Assembly: GCA_024709285.1 (NCBI GenBank) | Contig: JANJWY010000043.1 | Coordinates: 1-12,838 of the forward strand | DNA from: Erysipelotrichaceae bacterium | GTDB taxonomy: Bacteria > Bacillota_I > Bacilli_A > Erysipelotrichales > Erysipelotrichaceae | DNA: 12,838 nt | Direction: 5' to 3' | In this document: positions 6,506 to 12,838 of the stretch, piece by piece | How the letters are laid out: each line of letters opens with the position of its first letter | Position numbering within the stretch: the stretch's first letter is position 1 | The notes under the pieces: model-generated | Told to the model about the DNA's origin: nothing | What the model saw: the letters and a program-made list of their open reading frames with translations, nothing else | Databases searched by the model: none | Program-made: the position numbers and the translations under genes

Positions 6506-6538
6506 ATAAAAAGACTCTCATCCAAAGGACGAGAGTCT
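6506..6538 (-). terminator. T-box attenuator hairpin before thrS
   Basis: On the minus strand AGACTCTCGTCC (6538-6527) pairs with GGATGAGAGTCT (6523-6512), with G-U pairs, around a three-base loop and is followed by TTTTTAT. It is the default terminator of the T-box leader. It would also stop transcripts reading through from the aminopeptidase gene, which has no terminator of its own. Confidence 0.9.
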
Positions 6539-6712
6539 CGCGGTACCACCTTAGTTCACATTGCTGTGCTCTTAACTCCTTAACGCGGAAAACGGGTTCT
6601 TTTCGAAAAACCTACTCCAAGGCGGTAAACAAACCGTTCATCAGGAAGCTTTCACCGACCGCTTCCCTCTCTGATCAGAAAGATATGTTGTTGTCCTCTT
6701 CGCCGTATTTAC
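6506..6712 (-). ncRNA. T-box leader, threonine-responsive
   Basis: An untranslated leader of about 200 nucleotides before thrS. The conserved T-box sequence AAGGTGGTACCGCG is at 6552-6539 and directly abuts the terminator helix, as needed for the antiterminator alternative. Upstream are Stem I-like elements, including AGAGAGGGAAG, GGTCGGTGAAAG and CCTTGGAGTA. The likely specifier triplet is ACC (6626-6624), a threonine codon sitting just before GCC, which can pair with GGC near the 5' end of the leader. Uncharged tRNA-Thr would bind the specifier and the T-box bulge and stabilise the antiterminator, raising thrS expression on threonine shortage. The specifier is inferred without a computed fold; the T-box itself is secure. 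Confidence 0.93.
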
Positions 6713-6718
6713 TCTTTA

Positions 6719-6747
6719 GTTATACAAATAAGTTGACCTTTTGTCAA
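6719..6747 (-). promoter_or_regulatory. thrS / T-box promoter
   Basis: A near-consensus vegetative promoter on the minus strand: exact TTGACA (6747-6742), a 17-base spacer, then TATAAC (6724-6719). The start would be near 6712. The -35 is half of a short inverted repeat, TTGAC-AAAAG-GTCAA (6747-6733). The -35 begins only 11 bases after the stop of the aminopeptidase gene. Confidence 0.88.
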
Positions 6748-6757
6748 TAACATTAAC

Positions 6758-7987
6758 CTAAATAACAAAATTCCCTTGATCAAATACGATAACTTCGCTT
6801 CCGTCAAAACGGGTTCCGATAATTCTCATATCCGCACTGCCAAACATGAAATCGACATGTTCCATCGACATATTGGCTCCGGCTGCCAATAACTCTTCTT
6901 CATTCATATCATTACCACCTTTGACATTCATCGGATAAGCCCGACCCAACGCCAAGTGACAGGAAGCATTTTCATCAAACAGCGTATTCAAGAAGAGCAC
7001 GCCGCTGTTGGAAATCGGGGAATTATGCGAAATCAGCGCTACTTCACCCAGATATTTACTGCCCTCATCGACATTCAACAGATTCTTTAGCGCAGCTTCT
7101 TCTTTTTCGGCACTGAAATCCACGACAGCACCATCCTTAAAGGTTAACTTAAAATTTTCAACCAATCGGCCCTGATAGTTCAATGGTTTCGTTGAAACGA
7201 CCGTCCCGTTGACACCGGTTTTCTTCGGCATCGTAAAGGCTTCTTCCGTTGGAATGTTTGGATTGAAAACGACTCCGTTTTGACCTAATTCAGCACCGCC
7301 GGCCCAGTGATGATGTTCGACAAGTTCGACCACCAGATCAGTTCCCAAACCATTTTTAAAAGAAAGGGATTTAAAGTTAAAGTCATTGAGTTTCTTGTTA
7401 TACCCGGCCAAACGGGCATTGTGAGCAGCCCAATCCGCCACGGCATCATTGGTTTCATCGACCCGTACGGCCGCAAATATGGCTTCCCACAGTTTATCGA
7501 CAGCTTCATCTTCACTCAACAAAGGAAACACCTTTTTAGCCCAGGCAACGGTGGGAACGGATACCAGTGACCACTGCGCTTTATTGCCCATCATATACTC
7601 ACGATAGCTTTTCAATGCTTTTTGTGATGCAATCGAAACCCGTTGAATCTTCATCGGATCGATTTCTGCCAATAATCCCGGAGTCGGTGCATAGATACTG
7701 AGTGCACAAGCCCCTTCATCCATGAAACTCTGATACTGATCAATCAGCCAAGACGGAATCTTTTCCAAACGCTCCACATCGGCATACGAATAGGTGATCT
7801 TACTGATCGGATCATCATTCCACCGCATAAACACATAGCCGGCTCCTGCTTTATAGGCTTCTTCCACACATAAACGCGCAAACTCGTTGCAGTCGGTCGT
7901 CGTCTGAATGACCAAGGTTTGTCCCTTTTGAACATTGACCCCCGTACAAACCGCCAACTGCGCATATTTTCTTAATTTTTCAGTCAT
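6758..7987 (-). CDS. ampS: M29-family metallo-aminopeptidase (AmpS/PepS-type)
   Basis: A 409-residue cytoplasmic aminopeptidase that removes N-terminal residues from peptides with a two-metal site. The ligands of the family can be placed: E249 in PTEEAF, E315 in LGEVAL, H344 in ASCHLALG, and H377 and D379 in MEHVDFMFG, close to the Thermus AmpT positions 250, 316, 345, 376 and 378. The length is typical (about 408-413) and there is no signal peptide. The ATG at 7987 has AGGAAAG just upstream and lies 6 bases after the ROK kinase stop, so the two are co-transcribed. The role is probably general peptide turnover; why it is paired with a sugar kinase is not obvious. No terminator follows: the thrS promoter begins almost at once. 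Confidence 0.95.
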   Translation of the reverse strand: MTEKLRKYAQLAVCTGVNVQKGQTLVIQTTTDCNEFARLCVEEAYKAGAGYVFMRWNDDPISKITYSYADVERLEKIPSWLIDQYQSFMDEGACALSIYAPTPGLLAEIDPMKIQRVSIASQKALKSYREYMMGNKAQWSLVSVPTVAWAKKVFPLLSEDEAVDKLWEAIFAAVRVDETNDAVADWAAHNARLAGYNKKLNDFNFKSLSFKNGLGTDLVVELVEHHHWAGGAELGQNGVVFNPNIPTEEAFTMPKKTGVNGTVVSTKPLNYQGRLVENFKLTFKDGAVVDFSAEKEEAALKNLLNVDEGSKYLGEVALISHNSPISNSGVLFLNTLFDENASCHLALGRAYPMNVKGGNDMNEEELLAAGANMSMEHVDFMFGSADMRIIGTRFDGSEVIVFDQGNFVI

Positions 7988-7993
7988 ACTTTC

Positions 7994-8893
7994 CTACTTT
8001 CCATACGATACAGGCAACATCGCCGCACCGATCAATCCCGGTTCTGACAACATGGCCCCTTTAAATTCCACGGTACGCATACCGGTATGTACATGTTGTT
8101 TGTAATATTCAATCATCTTTTCAAAATACAAGTCTCTTGACTTCATGACACCACCCCCGACGATAAAGGCATACGGATCACATACATGGGCAATGGCTGA
8201 GAACATCATCGCAAAATCAAAAGCCATCGTATCAACAATTTCCATCGCACGCACATCCCCGGACTTTGCCAGCGCAAACAGTTCGCCGGCCGAAGTGATT
8301 TTCTCATCGATGACTTCCTTCGCCTTACGCACCAATGCGGTTCCTGAGGCTTCATTTTCCACCGCGCCGACATTCAGGTGATTATATTTCTTACGAGCCC
8401 GGTCAATGATGATGTTTCCGATTTCACCCGCATGACCATGCTTGCCCGAAACGACTTTGCCATCAACGATCAGCGCGCCGCCGATCCCGGTCGAATGGGT
8501 GACATAATATACGACCGGTAACCCTTTGCCTGCACCAACCAACGCTTCAGCCAGACCGGCAACATTGGCATCATTGTCAACAAAGGTCGGCAGATTAAAC
8601 TCATTTTCCAACGTTTTAGCCAATGGGTAATGCTCAAATCCTGGCAGATTGGTAGCCATCAGCATTTCACCTTTGCTTGTGTCGACCGGTCCGGGAACGC
8701 CGACACCAATCCCCGAACAATCCTGCCATCCTTCAATCTTTCGGATACAGGCAATCAAATTCTCCATGACTTTGCTTGGTCCGTCCTGAGCATAGGATGG
8801 GCTTTTGATTTCAGCCAGAATCTCGCCATCTGCCGTAACTTTGGCGACACGGACATTGGTTCCGCCTAAATCGATACCGATATATTTTTTCAT
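7994..8893 (-). CDS. ROK-family sugar kinase, glucokinase-like, without the zinc motif
   Basis: A 299-residue kinase of the ROK family. The phosphate-binding motif DLGGTNVR is at 8-15, the catalytic motif NDAN is at 107-110 (D108 the likely base), and STGIGGALI plus GHAGEIGN (134-160) complete the sugar and nucleotide site, with E157 as a sugar ligand. Most bacterial ROK glucokinases bind a structural zinc through the His of GEIGH and a CxCGxxGCxE motif. Here the His is N160 and the cysteine segment reads NHLNVGAVENEASG with no cysteine, so the zinc site is lost as a whole. The substrate is probably glucose or a related hexose or amino sugar; glucokinase fits the nearby pfkA-pyk. The start has AGGAG upstream. 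It follows the pyk terminator, and no convincing promoter could be picked out. It shares an mRNA with the aminopeptidase. Confidence 0.92.
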   Translation of the reverse strand: MKKYIGIDLGGTNVRVAKVTADGEILAEIKSPSYAQDGPSKVMENLIACIRKIEGWQDCSGIGVGVPGPVDTSKGEMLMATNLPGFEHYPLAKTLENEFNLPTFVDNDANVAGLAEALVGAGKGLPVVYYVTHSTGIGGALIVDGKVVSGKHGHAGEIGNIIIDRARKKYNHLNVGAVENEASGTALVRKAKEVIDEKITSAGELFALAKSGDVRAMEIVDTMAFDFAMMFSAIAHVCDPYAFIVGGGVMKSRDLYFEKMIEYYKQHVHTGMRTVEFKGAMLSEPGLIGAAMLPVSYGK

Positions 8894-8929
8894 AGGATTC
8901 TCCTGTTCTTTTCACACTTCCTATTTTAC

Positions 8930-8962
8930 AAAAAAAACCGGACAATTGACAGATTATCCGGT
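8930..8962 (-). terminator. Rho-independent terminator of pfkA-pyk
   Basis: On the minus strand ACCGGA (8962-8957) pairs with TCCGGT (8942-8937), extendable inward by four pairs including one G-U around a six-base loop, followed by eight T (8937-8930, sharing the last T of the stem). It lies a few bases after the pyk stop and about 40 bases before the ROK kinase start. Confidence 0.88.
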
Positions 8963-8969
8963 AATAAAT

Positions 8970-10394
8970 TTATTTTACTTCAATGATTTTCATCATATTG
9001 GCCGAACCTTCACCCGTCGGATAACCGGCGGTAATGATGACTTGTTTGCCAGGTTCAATACCAAAGTTCTTAGCGATGATGCTTGCCAGTTCATCATCAT
9101 TGGTCATTTCATTTTGAATATCCGAATAAATCGGAATGACGCCCCAGTTCGCCTCTAAACGACGCTGAACGCTTTTTGTGAAAGTAACCGCAAAAATGGG
9201 TACCGGCGGACGGAATTTCGAAATCCGGCGGGCGGTTGAACCTCCCTGAGTAAAGGCAACGATTGCTTCAACTTCATCCAGATTCAATGCGGATTCACAC
9301 ACCGCAATACCGATGGCATCCTGAAGGGTGCGCTTACCGGACTTGATGGCATGATCCAGCTTGTCCCGATACGGCAAAATCTCTTCAATGCTTTTGGCAA
9401 TGATATCCATGGTCTGTACGGCTTCGATCGGATAATCACCGACTGCCGATTCACCAGACAACATGATACAATCGGTCCCATCCAGCACGGCATTGGCAAC
9501 ATCGCTGGCCTCAGCACGGGTCGGACGCGGATTGGACATCATGGATTCCAGCATATGGGTCGCCGTTACGACCGGCTTGCCAAACTCATTGGCCATCGAA
9601 ATGATTTTTTTCTGATAAATCGGAACCAACGCCGTGGATACTTCCACACCCAAATCACCGCGGGCCACCATGACACCATCAGAGACTTCCAGGATTTCCT
9701 TCAGGTTATCGACGCCTTCCTGATTTTCGATTTTTGCGATGATCTGTACTTTCGGATTGCCCTCTTCTGTTAAAATCTTACGGATGGCAACGACATCTTC
9801 CGCTCTGCGGACAAAGGATGCGGCGATGAAATCCACGTTCTGACGGGCACCGAAACGAATGTCAGCATCGTCTTTCGCAGAAATAAAGGGCATCGAAAGC
9901 TTGACATTGGGAACATTGACGCCTTTACGCGTTTTGATGACACCCGGATTTTCGATACGGCAAGTCAATTCCGTGCCGTCATTTTCCAAAATCGTCAGAC
10001 GCATTTTCCCATCATCAATCAGCAAATAATTCCCAGGGACAACGTCTCTGAAAAGTTCGGGAACGATGATTTGAAAACGCTCATTGGTTCCCTCAACATC
10101 TTCTTTGGTGACTTTGACGATATCACCCTTTTTAAAAGTCAAAATACCGTCTTTCATAATTCCGCAGCGGATTTCCGGGCCTTTGGTATCCAACATGATA
10201 CCCAGGTTATAGCCCGTCATATCGCTTACAGCACGGATTTTCTCAATGCGGGCCAAATGCTTTTCGTGATCTTCATGAGAGAAATTCAGCCGGCAGATAT
10301 TCATTCCGGCATTGGCGAGTTTCTCGATCATTTCCGGTGTTTCACTGGCCGGCCCCAACGTACAAATAATCTTTGTTTTACGTAAATTAAGCAT
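8970..10394 (-). CDS. pyk: Pyruvate kinase
   Basis: Converts phosphoenolpyruvate and ADP to pyruvate and ATP, the last glycolytic step. The 474-residue protein has the standard A, B and C domains: RLNFSH near 35-40, MLDTKGPEIR at 67-76, the active-site lysine K221 in IIAKIENQEG, MVARGDLGVE at 242-251, and the signature from TATHMLESM to MLSGESA (277-317). The C-terminal regulatory domain with TQGGSTARR is complete. It lacks the extra PEP-utiliser-like C-terminal domain found in Bacillus pyruvate kinases of about 585 residues. AGGAGG overlaps the pfkA stop (TAGGAGG), and the ATG follows that stop by 8 bases, so pfkA and pyk form one operon, which ends at the terminator at 8962-8930. Confidence 0.98.
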   Translation of the reverse strand: MLNLRKTKIICTLGPASETPEMIEKLANAGMNICRLNFSHEDHEKHLARIEKIRAVSDMTGYNLGIMLDTKGPEIRCGIMKDGILTFKKGDIVKVTKEDVEGTNERFQIIVPELFRDVVPGNYLLIDDGKMRLTILENDGTELTCRIENPGVIKTRKGVNVPNVKLSMPFISAKDDADIRFGARQNVDFIAASFVRRAEDVVAIRKILTEEGNPKVQIIAKIENQEGVDNLKEILEVSDGVMVARGDLGVEVSTALVPIYQKKIISMANEFGKPVVTATHMLESMMSNPRPTRAEASDVANAVLDGTDCIMLSGESAVGDYPIEAVQTMDIIAKSIEEILPYRDKLDHAIKSGKRTLQDAIGIAVCESALNLDEVEAIVAFTQGGSTARRISKFRPPVPIFAVTFTKSVQRRLEANWGVIPIYSDIQNEMTNDDELASIIAKNFGIEPGKQVIITAGYPTGEGSANMMKIIEVK

Positions 10395-10402
10395 ATTTCC
10401 TC

Positions 10403-11365
10403 CTAAACGAGCCGCTCATGCAAAGCAAACAGCGGTCTGCGTGATTTTTTGGGTAATCCTAAGGCTTCATCAATCGGGAATGAAACGATTTCATTGTTGA
10501 CCATACCAATACAATGGCCGCCGATACCGTTGATCAGTAGTTCGACCGCTTTATCACCCATCCGCGTCGCCAACACCCGATCAAATGCCGTAGGCGAACC
10601 GCCGCGCTGAATATGACCCAACACTGTTGAACGGCCGGAAAATCCGGTCGATTTCGAAATCTTTGCTGCCAATGTCTCAACATCCGTGATTTTCTCGCTG
10701 ATGATGACGATCGCATGACGTTTCTTTTTCACTTCTTCATAATAACGCAACTGTTCAAGCACACTGGGTTCATCATACCCTGCTTCCGGTGTAATGATAA
10801 TCTCAGCACCGCAGGAAATTCCGGAATAAATCGCCAGATCCCCGCACCGGTTACCCATCACTTCCACCACCGAACAGCGATGGTGTGATGACGATGTGTC
10901 TCGCAGTTTATCTATGCAGTAAATCACGGTATTCAGTGCAGTATCAAAACCGATCGTATAATCGGTCGATGCAATATCGTTGTCAATGGTACCCGGTAAG
11001 CCGATGCAGTTAACACCCAACCTTGTCAGAGCCATAGCCCCTTTATACGTACCGTCACCACCGATGACCACCAGAGCCTCAATTCCGCGTTTTGCCAAAT
11101 TAGCCAATCCGCGTTTCTGAACCTCGACATCCTTAAATTCAGGCAGCCGGGCACTTCCCAAAATCGTTCCGCCTTTGATCATAATATCACTGACAGTACT
11201 GCGCTCCATCAAAAACATATCGTCCTCAATCAAACCGCGATATCCGTTGTTGATTCCATAAACTTCAAGTCCGTAATAAATGGCACTTCGGGTAATTGCC
11301 CGAATCGCAGCATTCATTCCCGGCGAATCTCCGCCGGAAGTCAGTACTCCGATCTTCTTTACCAT
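10403..11365 (-). CDS. pfkA: ATP-dependent 6-phosphofructokinase
   Basis: Phosphorylates fructose 6-phosphate to fructose 1,6-bisphosphate, the committed step of glycolysis. The 320-residue length is exactly that of short bacterial enzymes. GGDSPGMNAAIRA is at 11-23, the ATP motif GGDGTYKGA at 102-110 (Gly at 105 fits ATP rather than PPi use), and the catalytic segment PGTIDNDI at 124-131 with D128 and D130. VEVMGNRCGDLA (167-178) and HIQRGGSPTAFDR (251-263) complete the sugar-phosphate site. GAGGTGA precedes the ATG. It starts 58 bases after dnaI on the same strand with no terminator between them, so it may be read partly from the dnaB-dnaI transcript as well as from its own weak promoter. 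Its stop overlaps the pyk ribosome binding site. Confidence 0.98.
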   Translation of the reverse strand: MVKKIGVLTSGGDSPGMNAAIRAITRSAIYYGLEVYGINNGYRGLIEDDMFLMERSTVSDIMIKGGTILGSARLPEFKDVEVQKRGLANLAKRGIEALVVIGGDGTYKGAMALTRLGVNCIGLPGTIDNDIASTDYTIGFDTALNTVIYCIDKLRDTSSSHHRCSVVEVMGNRCGDLAIYSGISCGAEIIITPEAGYDEPSVLEQLRYYEEVKKKRHAIVIISEKITDVETLAAKISKSTGFSGRSTVLGHIQRGGSPTAFDRVLATRMGDKAVELLINGIGGHCIGMVNNEIVSFPIDEALGLPKKSRRPLFALHERLV

Positions 11366-11387
11366 AGACTCACCTCATTTCTGTTCA

Positions 11388-11396
11388 ATGATAACA
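11388..11396 (-). promoter_or_regulatory. Possible pfkA-pyk promoter (extended -10)
   Basis: The minus strand reads TGTTATCAT, an extended -10 with a five-of-six match to TATAAT, about 25 bases before the pfkA ATG in the dnaI-pfkA gap. The -35 region (TACCCA at 17 bases) is poor. The leader would be short, roughly 15-20 bases. Motif only. Confidence 0.33.
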
Positions 11397-11423
11397 TTTT
11401 CTCAAATCCTTGGGTAGAGAAAT

Positions 11424-12341
11424 TTAACCTTTTCGACGGTTATTGCCCCGCAAATGCAAGGGCACAGCCAATGCCTCGATCCGCTCTAGGATACGGATGG
11501 CCTTCATCTCTTCTTTTTCCCCTTTTTGATTATACATGTAGTGATTCTTCAGACTCTTCAAATCCTCATTGCTCGTAAACCATGTCGTTTTCTTGCGTTC
11601 AGCCCGATCATTAAGAATCGGCAGTAGCAATTCATCCCTCACCCACGAAGTAACGCTTTCCGCACCGATATCATCGAAAATCGCAATATCCGCAGATTTC
11701 ATTTTGCCAATGACATTTTCAAACTCATCCCGATTATCCAAATAACTTTTCAATCGTTGCATCAGTGTCGGAACATGAACAAAGGCCACGGTTTTCCCGT
11801 TTTTAGCCATCATGTTCGCTACGCAGGCGACCAGATATGTTTTACCGACACCCGGCAAACCATAAACATAATACCCCTTTTCCAATGGCGAACGCACCCA
11901 GCTGGCCATTTGAGTGACGGTAAGAAGATACTCATCGGATTCATTATCCAAATCCAGCGAAGCCAGAGATAATTGTGCCCAATGTTCCGGCATATCGGAA
12001 ATGATGAATTTTTTCAGATGAGCTCGCTGCTGTTCCTCTGCGGTCAGATAATCGCACTTTCGGACTTCCTGCATCAAAATTCCATTGTCAACGACCATAT
12101 CCAAAATCAGGCCACGGTCATTCTGCCGGCACATATGCAACCCTTCACAGCCGTTGCATAAGCGGATATTGACCAGCCAGCGCTGATATCGCTGCGCAAA
12201 AGGTTCAATGTCCGCATCAGAAATATTATATTTTTCTTTGAACGCTGTGATTTCAGGCTGGGTGAGCAATGCCTCATACATCTGACGGCGTTGCTTTTTC
12301 ATTTCATCATCCAGTTCAAACTGTAAGGATACTTGTTTCAT
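11424..12341 (-). CDS. dnaI: Primosomal protein DnaI, helicase loader (AAA+ ATPase)
   Basis: Loads the replicative helicase onto DNA at origins and restart sites together with DnaB and DnaD. The 305-residue protein has the two-part layout of DnaI. The N-terminal helicase-binding region carries a zinc-type cysteine cluster (C62, C65, H69, C71, C96). The C-terminal AAA+ domain has Walker A GLPGVGKT (161-168), Walker B IAIFDDIGAE (219-228), a sensor-1 asparagine in TSNED (N258) and a possible arginine finger in RILERI (R283/R287). AGGAGG lies 8 bases before the ATG, and dnaB ends TGA one base before it, so the pair is translationally coupled. DnaC of enterobacteria is a related loader, but the zinc region and the dnaB neighbour favour the Bacillus-type DnaI. 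Confidence 0.95.
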   Translation of the reverse strand: MKQVSLQFELDDEMKKQRRQMYEALLTQPEITAFKEKYNISDADIEPFAQRYQRWLVNIRLCNGCEGLHMCRQNDRGLILDMVVDNGILMQEVRKCDYLTAEEQQRAHLKKFIISDMPEHWAQLSLASLDLDNESDEYLLTVTQMASWVRSPLEKGYYVYGLPGVGKTYLVACVANMMAKNGKTVAFVHVPTLMQRLKSYLDNRDEFENVIGKMKSADIAIFDDIGAESVTSWVRDELLLPILNDRAERKKTTWFTSNEDLKSLKNHYMYNQKGEKEEMKAIRILERIEALAVPLHLRGNNRRKG

Positions 12342-12342
12342 A

Positions 12343-12838
12343 TCAGTTTCCTCCTTTGATCTTCTTGATCAATGATGCCCGGTCAACCGGCGTTTGCGAT
12401 TTTTGCGGTGTTAGTGTACTTTGCGTATTCTCTTTATCTTCTTCTTCAAACCACAAGGGCAGCACATCTTTACGTGAAGACTTCCCCTTTACCGGTTCCC
12501 GATGGGTTTGAGCCAATGCCTCTTCCTTATTAGTTACATTCAAACGGATCCAGCTAGCCGCGATTTTCTCAACATAACTGCGGTTAAGCCGCATCTGATT
12601 GTTTTCAAGCACATACTCCAACAAGACATTGACCACTTCCGGGGTAAGCTTCATTTCCAGTATCAGATGTTCGATCAGCTTTTTATCGGCTGATGAAACG
12701 GCGATACCGTTTTGCTTGGACTGTAAAAAGGCAATCGAAGATGCTGTATAAGGATCCTGAGGCAACGGAGGTACATTTCCCTTAAAACTGCGTACTTTCT
12801 GCTTAAATTTCTCCGTATCAAATGATTGATCTTTCAAC
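12343..12838 (-). CDS. dnaB: Replication initiation/membrane attachment protein DnaB, C-terminal part
   Basis: The 3' end of a gene cut by the window edge; 164 residues are visible. They match the C-terminal DnaD-like region of Bacillus-type DnaB, the helicase co-loader (not the E. coli helicase of the same name). LTPEVVNVLLEYVLENNQ is followed by the YVEKIAASWIRLNV segment that contains the DnaB/DnaD family YxxxIxxxW-type motif. A charged low-complexity linker and a basic tail (ASLIKKIKGGN) follow. The final codons supply the AGGAGG ribosome binding site of dnaI. A TTG at 12837 is not a credible start because the frame is open to the edge. In Bacillus dnaB-dnaI lies close upstream of thrS; here pfkA, pyk, a kinase and an aminopeptidase gene separate them. 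Confidence 0.9.
   Translation of the reverse strand, partial: LKDQSFDTEKFKQKVRSFKGNVPPLPQDPYTASSIAFLQSKQNGIAVSSADKKLIEHLILEMKLTPEVVNVLLEYVLENNQMRLNRSYVEKIAASWIRLNVTNKEEALAQTHREPVKGKSSRKDVLPLWFEEEDKENTQSTLTPQKSQTPVDRASLIKKIKGGN

Noticed and set aside
8894..8936. Promoter for the ROK kinase (TAAAAT just after the pyk terminator T-run)
   Set aside because: The -10-like hexamer has no plausible -35 at normal spacing, and the T-rich terminator sequence makes such matches likely by chance.
11397..11423. Terminator between dnaI and pfkA (TTCTC...GAGAA)
   Set aside because: Only a five-pair AT-rich stem with a 13-base loop and no T-tract following; not a credible terminator.

Overview
The window looks like chromosomal DNA from a low-to-mid GC, anaerobic or fermentative member of the Bacillota (Firmicutes). 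The evidence is a DnaB/DnaI helicase-loading pair of the Bacillus type, a T-box leader in front of thrS, strong AGGAGG ribosome binding sites, short intergenic gaps with rho-independent terminators, and genes of the kind found beside clostridial-type NADH-dependent [FeFe] hydrogenases. An Erysipelotrichia or Clostridia relative is plausible, but the sequence alone does not fix the lineage. Every gene I can support lies on the minus strand, so transcription runs from high to low coordinates. I see no rRNA, tRNA, CRISPR, insertion sequence or phage signature.

In transcription order, the window opens with the 3' end of dnaB (12838-12343) and dnaI (12341-11424), which load the replicative helicase. 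A 58-base gap leads to pfkA (11365-10403) and pyk (10394-8970), the committed and final ATP-yielding steps of glycolysis, ended by a clear terminator (8962-8930). A ROK-family sugar kinase (8893-7994) and an M29 aminopeptidase (7987-6758) form a two-gene unit. A consensus promoter (6747-6719) and a threonine-type T-box leader (about 6712-6506) then control thrS (6484-4748), which encodes a threonyl-tRNA synthetase lacking the N-terminal TGS domain and is closed by a strong terminator (4742-4716).

Downstream, a new promoter (4649-4621), preceded by short inverted and direct repeats, starts a tightly packed unit that runs off the window. It holds a solute-binding lipoprotein (4581-3667), a SsuC/TauC-type permease (3618-2881), a NuoE-like [2Fe-2S] protein (2859-2335), a DRTGG-type protein (2338-1976), an RsbW-like HATPase (1973-1557), a small [FeFe]-hydrogenase-like iron-sulfur protein (1560-382), a second DRTGG-type protein (380-51) and the first 16 codons of a PHP-domain protein (49-1). 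The last six genes overlap or nearly touch and are probably translationally coupled.

The first half is housekeeping: replication, glycolysis, peptide turnover and tRNA charging. The most interesting part is the hydrogenase-associated cassette. Its hydrogenase-like protein keeps the four candidate H-cluster cysteines but has lost the proton-relay cysteine and other active-site residues. With an ATPase of the anti-sigma/histidine-kinase fold and two ligand-binding-like DRTGG proteins beside it, it looks more like a redox or H2 sensing and signalling module than a catalytic hydrogenase. The co-directional transporter genes lack any ATPase subunit in view.
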